Part shown: positions 46,093 through 57,900 of the stretch, one piece after another
Layout of the letters: each line of letters starts with the position of its first letter
Numbering within the stretch: position 1 is the first letter of the stretch
NCBI GenBank assembly: GCA_964017045.1
Contig: OZ024808.1
Location: 2,567,666 to 2,631,665, forward strand
Length of the DNA: 64,000 nucleotides
Source: Omphiscola glabra
Taxonomy: Eukaryota; Mollusca; Gastropoda; Lymnaeidae
Reading direction: 5' to 3'
The notes under the pieces: generated by a model
Database searches by the model: none
What the model saw: only the letters and a program-made list of their open reading frames with translations
Told to the model about the DNA's origin: nothing
Made by a program: the position numbers and the translations under genes

Positions 46093-46735
46093 CATCATCA
46101 TCATCATCATCATGTCCCTTAGTCCTTGGGCGGTTGGGGCGCCACAGATGACATGAAAACTATCCTTCTCCATTCCTCTCGGTCTTCTGCACTGCGTACA
46201 GCATCGCCTAGTTTTAATCCCGTCCACTCTTTGATGTTATCTTCCCATCTTTTTCTTGTCTTCCTCTTCTTCTCCCTCCTTTAGTTGTGCCCTGCATGAT
46301 TTCTTTGGCGAGCCCTTGTTTCCTTGTTATGTGGCCAAACCATTCAAGTTTTCGCTTTTTTTACCAACACCGGGAGGTCATCGTACTGCCCAATTGCTTT
46401 ACGAATCCTTTCTTTCACTTGTTCATTGGTGATGTGGTCTCTATAGCAGATGCCAAGAATGCTTCTGAAACATCTCATCTCCATCGCCTTTATTTTCCTT
46501 TCGAGTTCTGCTGTTAATGTCCAGGACTCACAAGCATACAAGAAAATGGAGAGGACTAGTGAGCGCATCAGCCTGATTTTGGTGCTGGGGGCTATATTTT
46601 TGTCATTCCATATTTTCTTGAGCCTCTTCAGTGCTGTGGTGGTCTGCGCAATTCTGGCCATCAATTCGGGCTTGGAGCCTTCTTCCGAAACAATTGTTCC
46701 TATGTATTTGAATGTAAGTATGTTGTTAAGGTACA
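46084..46735 (-). mobile_element. RTE-like LINE fragment, frameshifted
   Basis: The minus-strand frame at 46,344-46,736 (130 residues) contains FKYIGTIVSEEGSK (residues 9-22), LMRSLVLSIFLYACESWTL (56-74) and MEMRCFRSILGI (86-97), the conserved C-terminal region downstream of RTE-type reverse transcriptases. After a frameshift near 46,360 the protein continues as KLEWFGHITRKQGLAKEI. The 3' end is a (TGA)n-type run (seen as CATCATCAT at 46,093-46,112). The endonuclease and catalytic RT core are missing; the element is 5'-truncated and dead. It is inserted in or next to the 29-bp minisatellite, and an unusual fold-back lies at the truncated end. Confidence 0.85.
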
Positions 46736-46819
46736 TTACTTACATTCAAATATCTCAGACCCAGTGTTGTTAAGGTACATCTGGGTCTGAGATACCTTAC
46801 CAACACTGGGTCTGAGATA
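46705..46819. repeat. Two adjacent perfect inverted repeats at the truncated end of the RTE-like element
   Basis: Arms of 16 bases, TATTTGAATGTAAGTA (46,705-46,720) and its exact complement (46,737-46,752), enclose a 16-base loop. Next, TATCTCAGACCCAGTGTTG (46,751-46,769) pairs with its exact complement at 46,801-46,819, extended after one mismatch by TAAGGTA (46,771-46,777) with TACCTTA (46,793-46,799). The first arm is RTE coding sequence; its loop and second arm carry minisatellite sequence in inverted orientation. Confidence 0.92.
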
Positions 46820-46904
46820 CATAATCATATGGAGGCTCCATATCGATAACAAAAGCAATTGACCGCTCGTAGCAATTTAACCTAACTAATAGACCATAGG
46901 GGAA

Positions 46905-47200
46905 AAACTTACCTGACCATTGGAAACAAATTTACCTAACCTTTGGGAACAAATTTACCTGAACTTTGGGAACAAATCTCCTGACCCTTGGGAACAAATT
47001 TACCTGACCATTGGGAACAAATTTACCTGACCATTGGGAACAAATTTACCTGACCATTGGGCACAAATTTACCTGACCATTGGGAACAAACCTACCTGAA
47101 CATTGGGAACAAATTCACCTGATCATTGGGAACAAACCTACTTGATCACAGGAAACAAATTCACCTGATCATTGGGAACAAATTTACCTGACCGATGGGG
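46905..47200. repeat. 23-bp minisatellite
   Basis: About 13 copies of CTGACCATTGGGAACAAATT plus TAC, becoming more diverged to the right. Confidence 0.94.
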
Positions 47201-47649
47201 ATATCGAGCGATCCTGAGCGATGGCAACTACTTTACCTGACGACTGGGGGGACACATTTGACGGACCACTAGGGAAATCAAATTACTTTTGGCAATGTTA
47301 CATACCACTGAATGCACTCGATCATTTGAGAATTCCTGCTAATTTGGGACTAATTACCTGACCAATTGCGAAAAAATTACCTAATCTACGGGGACACATT
47401 TTTTTAAAGAAACCACCAGGGACAAAATTTTGTGACCACTAGTGAAATATTTACCTGACCTTTAGACAACCTCGAGCTCCATGTGATCGCCATTGAGTCA
47501 GTGAATACAGATCATAGCAATCCATAACAGCATGACGCGCGCATCTTGCAGTACAAAGGGATTTATCGATCCCCGGGGCGCCAACCGTGCACTGTGATCA
47601 TAGGAATAATCGATCAACTTACGGGCCCGTGAAAAATATGGCGATTTAA
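47201..47649. other. Decayed repeat and non-array sequence
   Basis: Phrases such as ACCACTAGGGAAAT and TTACCTGACC up to about 47,465 suggest very old copies of the 23-bp repeat. The rest is unique-looking. No gene seen. Confidence 0.5.
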
Positions 47650-50600
47650 TAAAACACAGTGAAACTTGAAGTTAAGACTAGAAACAGTTTGGAACAAATA
47701 TATATGGTGATAAGACACCGTCAAATGTGAAGTTAAGACCAGAGACTGTTTGGATCAAATATATATGGTGATAAGACACCGTCAAATGTGAAGTTAAGAC
47801 CAGAGACAGTTTGGAACAAATATATATGGTGATAAGACACCGTCAAATGTGAAGTTAAGACCAGAGACAGTTTGGAACAAATATATATGGTGATAAGACA
47901 CCGTCAAATGTGAAGTTAAGACCAGAGACAGTTTGGAACAAATATATATGGTGATAAGACACCGTCAAATGTGATGTTAAGACCAGAGACAGTTTGGAAC
48001 AAATATATATGGTGATAAGACACCGTCAAATGTGATGTTAAGACCAGAGACAGTTTGGAACAAATATATATGGTGATAAGACACCGTCAAATGTGATGTT
48101 AAGACCAGAGACAGTTTGGAACAAATATATATGGTGATAAGACACCGTCAAATGTGAAGTTAAGACCAGAGACAGTTTGGAACAAATATATATGGTGATA
48201 AGACACCGTCAAATGTGATGTTAAGACCAGAGACAGTTTGGAACAAATATATATGGTGATAAGACACCGTCAAATGTGATGTTAAGACCAGAGACATTTT
48301 GGAACAAATATATATGGTGATAAGACACCGTCAAATGTGAAGTTAAGACCAGAGACAGTTTTGAACAAATATATATGGTGATAAGACACCGTCAAATGTG
48401 ATGTTAAGACCAGAGACAGTTTGGAACAAATATATATGGTGATAAGACACCGTCAAATGTGATGTTAAGACCAGAGACAGTTTGGAACAAATATATATGG
48501 TGATACGACACCGTCAAATGTGAAGTTAAGACTAGAGACAGTTTGGAACAAATATATATGGTGATAAGACACCGTCAAATGTGATGTTAAGACCAGAGAC
48601 AGTTTGGAACAAATATATATGGTGATAAGACACCGTCAAATGTGAAGTTAAGACCAGAGACAGTTTGGAACAAATATATATGGTGATAAGACACCGTCAA
48701 ATGTGAAGTTAAGACCAGAGACAGTTTGGAACAAATATATATGGTGATAAGACACCGTCAAATGTGAAGTTAAGACCAGAGACAGTTTGGAACAAATATA
48801 TATGGTGATAAGACACTGTCAAATGTGAAGTTAAGACCAGAGACAGTTTTGAACAAATATATATGGTGATAAGACACCGTCAAATGTGAAGTTAAGACCA
48901 GAGACAGTTTGGAACAAATATATATGGTGATAAGACACCGTCAAATGTGAAGTTAAGACCAGAGACAGTTTTGAACAAATATATATGGTGATAAGACACC
49001 GTCAAATGTGAAGTTAAGACCAGAGACAGTTTTGAACAAATATATATGGTGATAAGACACCGTCAAATGTGAAGTTAAGACCAGAGACAGTTTGGAACAA
49101 ATATATATGGTGATAAGACACCGTCAAATGTGAAGTTAAGACCAGAGACAGTTTGGAACAAATATATATGGTGATAAGACACCGTCAAATGTGAAGTTAA
49201 GACCAGAGACAGTTTGGAACAAATATATATGGTGATAAGACACCGTCAAATGTGAAGTTAAGACCAGAGACAGTTTGGAACAAATATATATGGTGATAAG
49301 ACACCGTCAAATGTGAAGTTAAGACCAGAGACAGTTTGGAACAAATATATATGGTGATAAGACACCGTCAAATTTGAAGTTAAGACCAGAGACAGTTTGG
49401 AACAAATATATATGGTGATAAGACACCGTCAAATGTGAAGTTAAGACCAGAGACAGTTTGGAACAAATATATATGGTGATAAGACACCGTCAAATGTGAA
49501 GTTAAGACCAGAGACAGTTTGGAACAAATATATATGGTGATAAGACACCGTCAAATGTGAAGTTAAGACCAGAGACAGTTTTGAACAAATATATATGGTG
49601 ATAAGACACTGTCAAATGTGAAGTTAAGACCAGAGACAGTTTGGAACAAATATATATGGTGATAAGACACCGTCAAATGTGAAGTTAAGACCAGAGACAG
49701 TTTGGAACAAATATATATGGTGATAAGACACCGTCAAATGTGAAGTTAAGACCAGAGACAGTTTGGAACAAATATATATGGTGATAAGACACTGTCAAAT
49801 GTGAAGTTAAGACCAGAGACAGTTTTGAACAAATATATATGGTGATAAGACACCGTCAAATGTGAAGTTAAGACCAGAGACAGTTTGGAACAAATATATA
49901 TGGTGATAAGACACTGTCAAATGTGAAGTTAAGACCAGAGACAGTTTGGAACAAATATATATGGTGATAAGACACCGTCAAATGTGAAGTTAAGACCAGA
50001 GACAGTTTTGAACAAATATATATGGTGATAAGACACCGTCAAATGTGAAGTTAAGACCAGAGACAGTTAGGAACAAATATATATGGTGATAAGACACTGT
50101 CAAATGTGAAGTTAAGACCAGAGACAGTTTTGAACAAATATATATGGTGATAAGACATCGTCAAATGTAAAGTTAAGACCAGAGACAGTTTGGAACAAAT
50201 ATATATGGTGATAAGACACCGTCAAATGTGAAGTTAAGACCAGAGACAGTTTTGAACAAATATATATGGTGATAAGACACCGTCAAATGTGAAGTTAAGA
50301 CCAGAGACAGTTTGGAACAAATATATATGGTGATAAGACACTGTCAAATGTGAAGTTAAGACCAGAGACAGTTTTGAACAAATATATATGGTGATAAGAC
50401 ACCGTCAAATGTGAAGTTAAGACCAGAGACAGTTTGGAACAAATATATATGGTGATAAGACACTGTCAAATGTGAAGTTAAGACCAGAGACAGTTTTGAA
50501 CAAATATATATGGTGATAAGACACCGTCAAATGTGAAGTTAAGACCAGAGACAGTTTGGAACAAATATATATGGTGATAAGACACTGTCAAATGTGAAGT

Positions 50601-53600
50601 TAAGACCAGAGACAGTTTTGAACAAATATATATGGTGATAAGACACCGTCAAATGTGAAGTTAAGACCAGAGACAGTTTGGAACAAATATATATGGTGAT
50701 AAGACACCGTCAAATGTGAAGTTAAGACCAGAGACAGTTTGGAACAAATATATATGGTGATAAGACACCGTCAAATGTGAAGTTAAGACCAGAGACAGTT
50801 TGGAACAAATATATATGGTGATAAGACACCGTCAAATGTGAAGTTAAGACCAGAGACAGTTTGGAACAAATATATATGGTGATAAGACACCGTCAAATGT
50901 GAAGTTAAGACCAGAGACAGTTTGGAACAAATATATATGGTGATAAGACACCGTCAAATGTGAAGTTAAGACCAGAGACAGTTTTGAACAAATATATATG
51001 GTGATAAGACACCGTCAAATGTGAAGTTAAGACCAGAGACAGTTTGGAACAAATATATATGGTGATAAGACACTGTCAAATGTGAAGTTAAGACCAGAGA
51101 CAGTTTTGAACAAATATATATGGTGATAAGACACCGTCAAATGTGAAGTTAAGACCAGAGACAGTTTGGAACAAATATATATGGTGATAAGACACTGTCA
51201 AATGTGAAGTTAAGACCAGAGACAGTTTTGAACAAATATATATGGTGATAAGACACCGTCAAATGTGAAGTTAAGACCAGAGACAGTTTGGAACAAATAT
51301 ATATGGTGATAAGACACTGTCAAATGTGAAGTTAAGACCAGAGACAGTTTTGAACAAATATATATGGTGATAAGACACCGTCAAATGTGAAGTTAAGACC
51401 AGAGACAGTTTGGAACAAATATATATGATGATAAGACACCGTCAAATGTGAAGTTAAGACCAGAGTCAGTTTGGAACAAATATATATGGTGATAAGACAC
51501 CGTCAAATGTGAAGTTAAGACCAGAGACAGTTTGGAACAAATATATATGGTGATAAGACACCGTCAAATGTGAAGTTAAGACCAGAGACAGTTTGGAACA
51601 AATATATATGGTGATAAGACACCGTCAAATGTGAAGTTAAGACCAGAGACAGTTTTGAACAAATATATATGGTGATAAGACACCGTCAAATGTGAAGTTA
51701 AGACCAGAGACAGTTTGGAACAAATATATATGGTGATAAGACACCGTCAAATGTGAAGTTAAGACCAGAGACAGTTTGGAACAAATATATATGGTGATAA
51801 GACACCGTCAAATGTGAAGTTAAGACCAGAGACAGTTTGGAACAAATATATATGGTGATAAGACACCGTCAAATGTGAAGTTAAGACAAGAGACAGTTTG
51901 GAACAAATATATATGGTGATAAGACACCGTCAAATGTGAAGTTAAGACCAGAGACAGTTTTGAACAAATATATATGGTGATAAGACACCGTCAAATGTGA
52001 AGTTAAGACCAGAGACAGTTTGGAACAAATATATATGGTGATAAGACACTGTCAAATGTGAAGTTAAGACCAGAGACAGTTTTGAACAAATATATATGGT
52101 GATAAGACACCGTCAAATGTGAAGTTAAGACCAGAGACAATTTGGAACAAATATATATGGTGATAAGACACTGTCAAATGTGAAGTTAAGACCAGAGACA
52201 GTTTTGAACAAATATATATGGTGATAAGACACCGTCAAATGTGAAGTTAAGACCAGAGACAGTTTGGAACAAATATATATGGTGATAAGACACTGTCAAA
52301 TGTCAAGTTAAGACCAGAGACAGTTTTGAACAAATATATATGGTGATAAGACACCGTCAAATGTGAAGTTAAGACCAGAGACAGTTTGGAACAAATATAT
52401 ATGGTGATAACACACCGTCAAATGTGAAGTTAAGACCAGAGACAGTTTGGAACAAATATATATGGTGATAAGACACCGTCAAATGTGAAGTTAAGACCAG
52501 AGACAGTTTGGAACAAATATATATGGTGATAAGACACCGTCAAATGTGAAGTTAAGACCAGAGACAGTTTGGAACAAATATATATGGTGATAAGACACCG
52601 TCAAATGTGAAGTTAAGACCAGAGACAGTTTTGAACAAATATATTTGGTGATAAGACACCGTCAAATGTGAAGTTAAGACCAGAGACAGTTTGGAACAAA
52701 TATATATGGTGATAAGACACCGTCAAATGTGAAGTTAAGACCAGAGACAGTTTGGAACAAATATATATGGTGATAAGACACCGTCAAATGTGAAGTTAAG
52801 ACCAGAGACAGTTTGGAACAAATATATATGGTGATAAGACACCGTCAAATGTGAAGTTAAGACCAGAGACAGTTTGGAACAAATATATATGGTGATAAGA
52901 CACCGTCAAATGTGAAGTTAAGACCAGAGACAGTTTTGAACAAATATATATGGTGATAAGACACCGTCAAATGTGAAGTTAAGACCAGAGACAGTTTGGA
53001 ACAAATATATATGGTGATAAGACACTGTCAAATGTGAAGTTAAGACCAGAGACAGTTTGGAACAAATATATATGGTGATAAGACACCGTCAAATGTGAAG
53101 TTAAGACCAGAGACAGTTTTGAACAAATATATATGGTGATAAGACACCGTCAAATGTGAAGTTAAGACCAGAGACAGTTTGGAACAAATATATATGGTGA
53201 TAAGACACTGTCAAATGTGAAGTTAAGACCAGAGACAGTTTTGAACAAATATATATGGTGATAAGACACCGTCAAATGTGAAGTTAAGACCAGAGACAGT
53301 TTGGAACAAATATATATGGTGATAAGACACTGTCAAATGTGAAGTTAAGACCAGAGACAGTTTGGAACAAATATATATGGTGATAAGACACCGTCAAATG
53401 TGAAGTTAAGACCAGAGACAGTTTTGAACAAATATATATGGTGATAAGACACCGTCAAATGTGAAGTTAAGACCAGAGACAGTTTGGAACAAATATATAT
53501 GGTGATAAGACACTGTCAAATGTGAAGTTAAGACCAGAGACAGTTTTGAACAAATATATATGGTGATAAGACACCGTCAAATGTGAAGTTAAGACCAGAG

Positions 53601-54948
53601 ACAGTTTGGAACAAATATATATGGTGATAAGACACTGTCAAATGTGAAGTTAAGACCAGAGACAGTTTTGAACAAATATATATGGTGATAAGACACCGTC
53701 AAATGTGAAGTTAAGACCAGAGACAGTTTGGAACAAATATATATGGTGATAAGACACTGTCAAATGTGAAGTTAAGACCAGAGACAGTTTTGAACAAATA
53801 TATATGGTGATAAGACACCGTCAAATGTGAAGTTAAGACCAGAGACAGTTTGGAACAAATATATATGGTGATAAGACACCGTCAAATGTGAAGTTAAGAC
53901 CAGAGACAGTTTGGAACAAATATATATGGTGATAAGACACCGTCAAATGTGAAGTTAAGACCAGAGACAGTTTGGAACAAATATATATGGTGATAAGACA
54001 CCGTCAAATGTGAAGTTAAGACCAGAGACAGTTTGGAACAAATATATATGGTGATAAGACACCGTCAAATGTGAAGTTAAGACCAGAGACAGTTTTGAAC
54101 AAATATATATGGTGATAAGACACCGTCAAATGTGAAGTTAAGACCAGAGACAGTTTGGAACAAATATATATGGTGATAAGACACCGTCAAATGTGAAGTT
54201 AAGACCAGAGACAGTTTGGAACAAATATATATGGTGATAAGACACCGTCAAATGTGAAGTTAAGACCAGAGACAGTTTGGAACAAATATATATGGTGATA
54301 AGACACCGTCAAATGTGATGTTAAGACCAGAGACAGTTTGGAACAAATATATATGGTGATAAGACACCGTCAAATGTGAAGTTAAGACTAGAGACAGTTT
54401 GGAACAAACATATATGGTGATAAGACACTGTCAAATGTGAAGTTAAGACCAGAGACAGTTTGGAACAAATATATATGGTGATAAGACACCGTCAAATGTG
54501 AAGTTAAGACCAGAGACAGTTTGGAACAAATATATATGGTGATAAGACACCGTCAAATGTGAAGTTAAGACCAGAGACAGTTTGGAACAAATATATATGG
54601 TGATAAGACACCGTCAAATGTGAAGTTAAGACCAGAGACAGTTTGGAACAAATATATATGGTGATAAGACACCGTCAAATGTGAAGTTAAGACCAGAGAC
54701 AGTTTGGAACAAATATATATGGTGATAAGACACCGTCAAATGTGAAGTTAAGACCAGAGACAGTTTGGAACAAATATATATGGTGATAAGACACCGTCAA
54801 ATGTGATGTTAAGACCAGAGACAGTTTGGAACAAATATATATGGTGATAAGACACCGTCAAATGTGAAGTTAAGACTAGAGACAGTTTGGAACAAACATA
54901 TATGGTGATAAGACACTGTCAAATGTGAAGTTAAGACCAGAGACAGTT
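47650..54948. repeat. 61-bp satellite-like array, about 120 copies, multi-level higher-order structure
   Basis: The largest feature of the window, 7.3 kb. The 61-bp unit starts ACAGTTTGGAACAAATATAT and contains GGTGATAAGACACCGTC and AAGTTAAGACCAGAG. Units are nearly identical. Variants are CACCGTC/CACTGTC, TTTGGAAC/TTTTGAAC and GTGAAGTT/GTGATGTT. CACTGTC and TTTTGAAC units alternate to form 122-bp dimers in several blocks. Distances between variant markers that I measured are exact multiples of 61. The unit is not a multiple of three and carries stops, so the array has no long open frame. Edge units (47,650-47,700) are more diverged. The size is minisatellite-like in unit and satellite-like in extent. 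Confidence 0.98.
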
Positions 54949-55013
54949 AAAACTTGTTTTTAAAAAAATGCAACCATAAAGAACCTTGAAAACCAAGGGA
55001 TTGCTTAAGGGAT

Positions 55014-55135
55014 GAGCGATCAACTAGTGGGGATATGTGGGTGTGGTGGTGTTGTGGTTGTGGCTAGAGGGAAGGATACAAAAGATGATCGGATCAACTA
55101 GTGGAGATAGGAAGATGAGGTGGTGTTGTGGTCAG
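55014..55135. repeat. Imperfect duplication
   Basis: Two diverged copies beginning GATCAACTAGTGG (about 55,018 and 55,092), each followed by GGTGGTGTTGTGGT. Confidence 0.75.
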
Positions 55136-55269
55136 AGGTGAGTGTTCAAGGGGATGTAGCTGAGTGGGGTGCAGTTTTTGAAATATTTTTTAACGGTTAT
55201 AGGTGTGATTTCAGATAGCGTTTGTGTGAGCGATGCTCAAATACTGTTTGAACAATCACGGAAATAGAA

Positions 55270-55395
55270 GAAAATGGTATGAAAGACAGGACGATGCAAT
55301 TTATTGTCCCGTCTTTTGATTCAAGCTTCCACATACCTCGATCCACTGTTGCCTTCTCACAGCTTGAACGCAGTCCTTTATTTATTAATGAAAAA
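55270..55395 (+). mobile_element. GACAGGAC-family interspersed repeat, copy 2 (3' part)
   Basis: Starts with GAAAGACAGGACGATGCA, then GTCCCGTCTTTTGATTC, and the stretch from there to TTATTTATTAATG is clearly similar to 19,960-20,045 (shared words include TAGCTTCCACAT-like, CTTCTCACAGCTTGAACGC-like and TTTATTTATTA). The hammerhead-like segment of copy 1 is missing here. Confidence 0.6.
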
Positions 55396-55837
55396 ACATG
55401 AAGCTTTTTCTGACTTTCCCCTAAGATGTTGAACTAAATTTCTGTCAGTCACCTAATCTTATATGTGCAATAAAACAATCTTTTAAAAGTATGTTAGATC
55501 CCTGATTGACCGATTCAAAGAAAAATAAAAAGATAAATCAATCAATATCTTTACCTATCTAGAATGGGGAGCTATAAAGACAAGATGACGTCATTCATGC
55601 GGTGGCGCATCGCGCAGATCAAATGAGCCGCACGGTGCTCACCATAAGCCATAATGAAATAGGTTTATGGCTTGAGAGCTTGTGAGCAGCTCTTGACCTG
55701 TCGCAGAGCGGAGAATACGTAACGGCCGGTTTGGTCTGTCAGAGTTGTGTGATTTTTGTTCTTAGATCATGCGATTGTCACAGGTAGGTTGTAAACTCGA
55801 GTGTCACGGTCTGTAGGTTCCATTGCAACAACATAAC
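55396..55837. other. Non-array sequence, no gene seen
   Basis: No recognisable feature. Confidence 0.5.
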
Positions 55838-56068
55838 TAGAAAGCGTAAAAGTAGCATTACCAAAAATTCTAAAACGAGCTTTACCAACAGGAGCATCAC
55901 CAAAAAGTCTAAAAGAAGCATTACTGAAAAGTCTAAAAGTAACATTACTAAAAACTCTGAAATTAGCATTACCAAAAACTCTAAAAGGAGCATTACCATA
56001 AAAGCTAAAAGTAGCATTACCAAATAGTCTAAAAGTAGCATTATCAAAAATTCTAAAGGTAGCACCAC
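55838..56068. repeat. 24-bp minisatellite
   Basis: About nine to ten copies of TCTAAAAGTAGCATTACCAA followed by AAAC. The minus-strand 96-residue frame (55,778-56,068), an eight-residue hydrophobic repeat, follows from the 24-bp period. Confidence 0.93.
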
Positions 56069-56139
56069 AACGGAGTTTGTGAAAGATATTTTTCGTAAAA
56101 GAAGAAAAATATTTTTAACTTAAAAAAATATTCCAAAAT

Positions 56140-56330
56140 GGGAATCGAACCTACATCCTATGACAATCAAGCCTACCTCCTAAGAAAATCGAACCTACAT
56201 CCTATGACAAGCGAACCTACATCCTATGACAATCGAACCTACAACCTATGACAATCGAACCTACATCAAATGGCAAACAAACCTACATCCTAGGACAATC
56301 GAACCTACAACCTGTGATATTTGAACCCAC
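56140..56330. repeat. 22-bp minisatellite containing a tRNA B-box-like motif
   Basis: About nine copies of GACAATCGAACCTACATCCT plus AT. The left edge reads GGGAATCGAACC, whose complement GGTTCGATTCCC is a perfect match to the internal B-box (T-arm) of tRNA genes. No other tRNA parts were found. Confidence 0.92.
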
Positions 56331-56640
56331 ACTTTTCCTACTTTCCCTTCACTCCGTAGTGATGCACTAAACATGCACTCTATCACAGTATTAGGCTCAG
56401 GCCTGACCGGGTCTCGAGTTAATCTGATTCCATCCCCGGGACGTTCCCATGCAGCACGCGAGGCCCCAGGCTGTTGGGCTGTCTTACAATTCATGTTACA
56501 TTACAGCCGGCTGTTTTTCCGGCTTCGCGCAATACATTTATTTAGTTGCCGAAACAACATTGCCATATTTGCATCCAAACGAGATGATGGATTTTGTCCC
56601 GAGTGGAATTAACACCGAACAAACAAATCAACATTTACTT
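56331..56640. other. Non-array sequence, no gene seen
   Basis: Open frames on both strands (56,261-56,748) are short and partly in the next array; no recognisable domain. Confidence 0.45.
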
Positions 56641-57900
56641 CACAGAATGTTGGGCTTTAAAGGTGGCGCTATAGAAGGACATTGCTCTGTTGAATGGGTG
56701 CTGCCCTATTTGCAGACAGAATGTTGGGCTTTAAAGGTGGCGCTATAGAAGGACATTGCTCTGTTGAATGGGTGCTGCCCTATTTGCAGACAGAATGCTG
56801 GGCTTTAAAGGTGGCGCTATAGAAGGACATTGCTCTGTTGAATGGGTGCTGCCCTATTTGCAGACAGAATGTTGGGCTTTAAAGGTGGCGCTATAGAAGG
56901 ACATTGCTCTGTTGAATGGGTGCTGCCCTATTTGCAGACAGAATGTTGGGCTTTAAAGGTGGCGCTATAGAAGGACATTGCTCTGTTGAATGGGTGCTGC
57001 CCTATTTGCAGACAGAATGCTGGGCTTTAAAGGTGGCGCTATAGAAGGACATTGCTTTGTTGAATGGGTGCTGCCCTATTTGCAGACAGAATGCTGGGCT
57101 TTAAAGGTGGCGCTATAGAAGGACATTGCTCTGTTGAATGGGTGCTGCCCTATTTGCAGACAGAATGTTGGGCTTTAAAGGTGGCGCTATAGAAGGACAT
57201 TGCTCTGTTGAATGGGTGCTGCCCTATTTGCAGACAGAATGTTGGGCTTTAAAGGTGGCGCTATAGAAGGACATTGCTCTGTTGAATGGGTGCTGCCCTA
57301 TTTGCAGACAGAATGCTGGGCTTTAAAGGTGGCGCTATAGAAGGACATTGCTCTGTTGAATGGGTGCTGCCCTATTTGCAGACAGAATGCTGGGCTTTAA
57401 AGGTGGCGCTATAGAAGGACATTGCTCTGTTGAATGGGTGCTGCCCTATTTGCAGACAGAATGTTGGGCTTTAAAGGTGGCGCTATAGAAGGACATTGCT
57501 CTGTTGAATGGGTGCTGCCCTATTTGCAGACAGAATGCTGGGCTTTAAAGGTGGCGCTATAGAAGGACATTGCTCTGTTGAATGGGTGCTGCCCTATTTG
57601 CAGACATAATGCTGGGCTTTAAAGGTGGCGCTATAGAAGGACATTGCTCTGTTGAATGGGTGCTGCCCTATTTGCAGACAGAATGTTGGGCTTTAAAGGT
57701 GGCGCTATAGAAGGACATTGCTCTGTTGAATGGGTGCTGCCCTATTTGCAGACAGAATGCTGGGCTTTAAAGGTGGCGCTATAGAAGGACATTGCTCTGT
57801 TGAATGGGTGCTGCCCTATTTGCAGACAGAATGCTGGGCTTTAAAGGTGGCGCTATAGAAGGACATTGCTCTGTTGAATGGGTGCTGCCCTATTTGCAGT
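56641..57900. repeat. 74-bp minisatellite, nearly invariant
   Basis: About 17 copies of a unit containing GGGCTTTAAAGGTGGCGCTA and GAATGGGTGCTGCCC. The main variation is AATGTTGGG versus AATGCTGGG. Near identity suggests recent expansion. Each unit holds AGGTGGCGCT, which resembles half of a CTCF site. Confidence 0.97.

Noticed and set aside
55778..56068. 96-residue hydrophobic minus-strand frame resembling a membrane protein
   Set aside because: The hydrophobic LLLEFLVM repeat is a translation of the 24-bp minisatellite.
56140..56330. tRNA gene
   Set aside because: Only a B-box/T-arm-like word is present; there is no acceptor, D-arm or anticodon arm.
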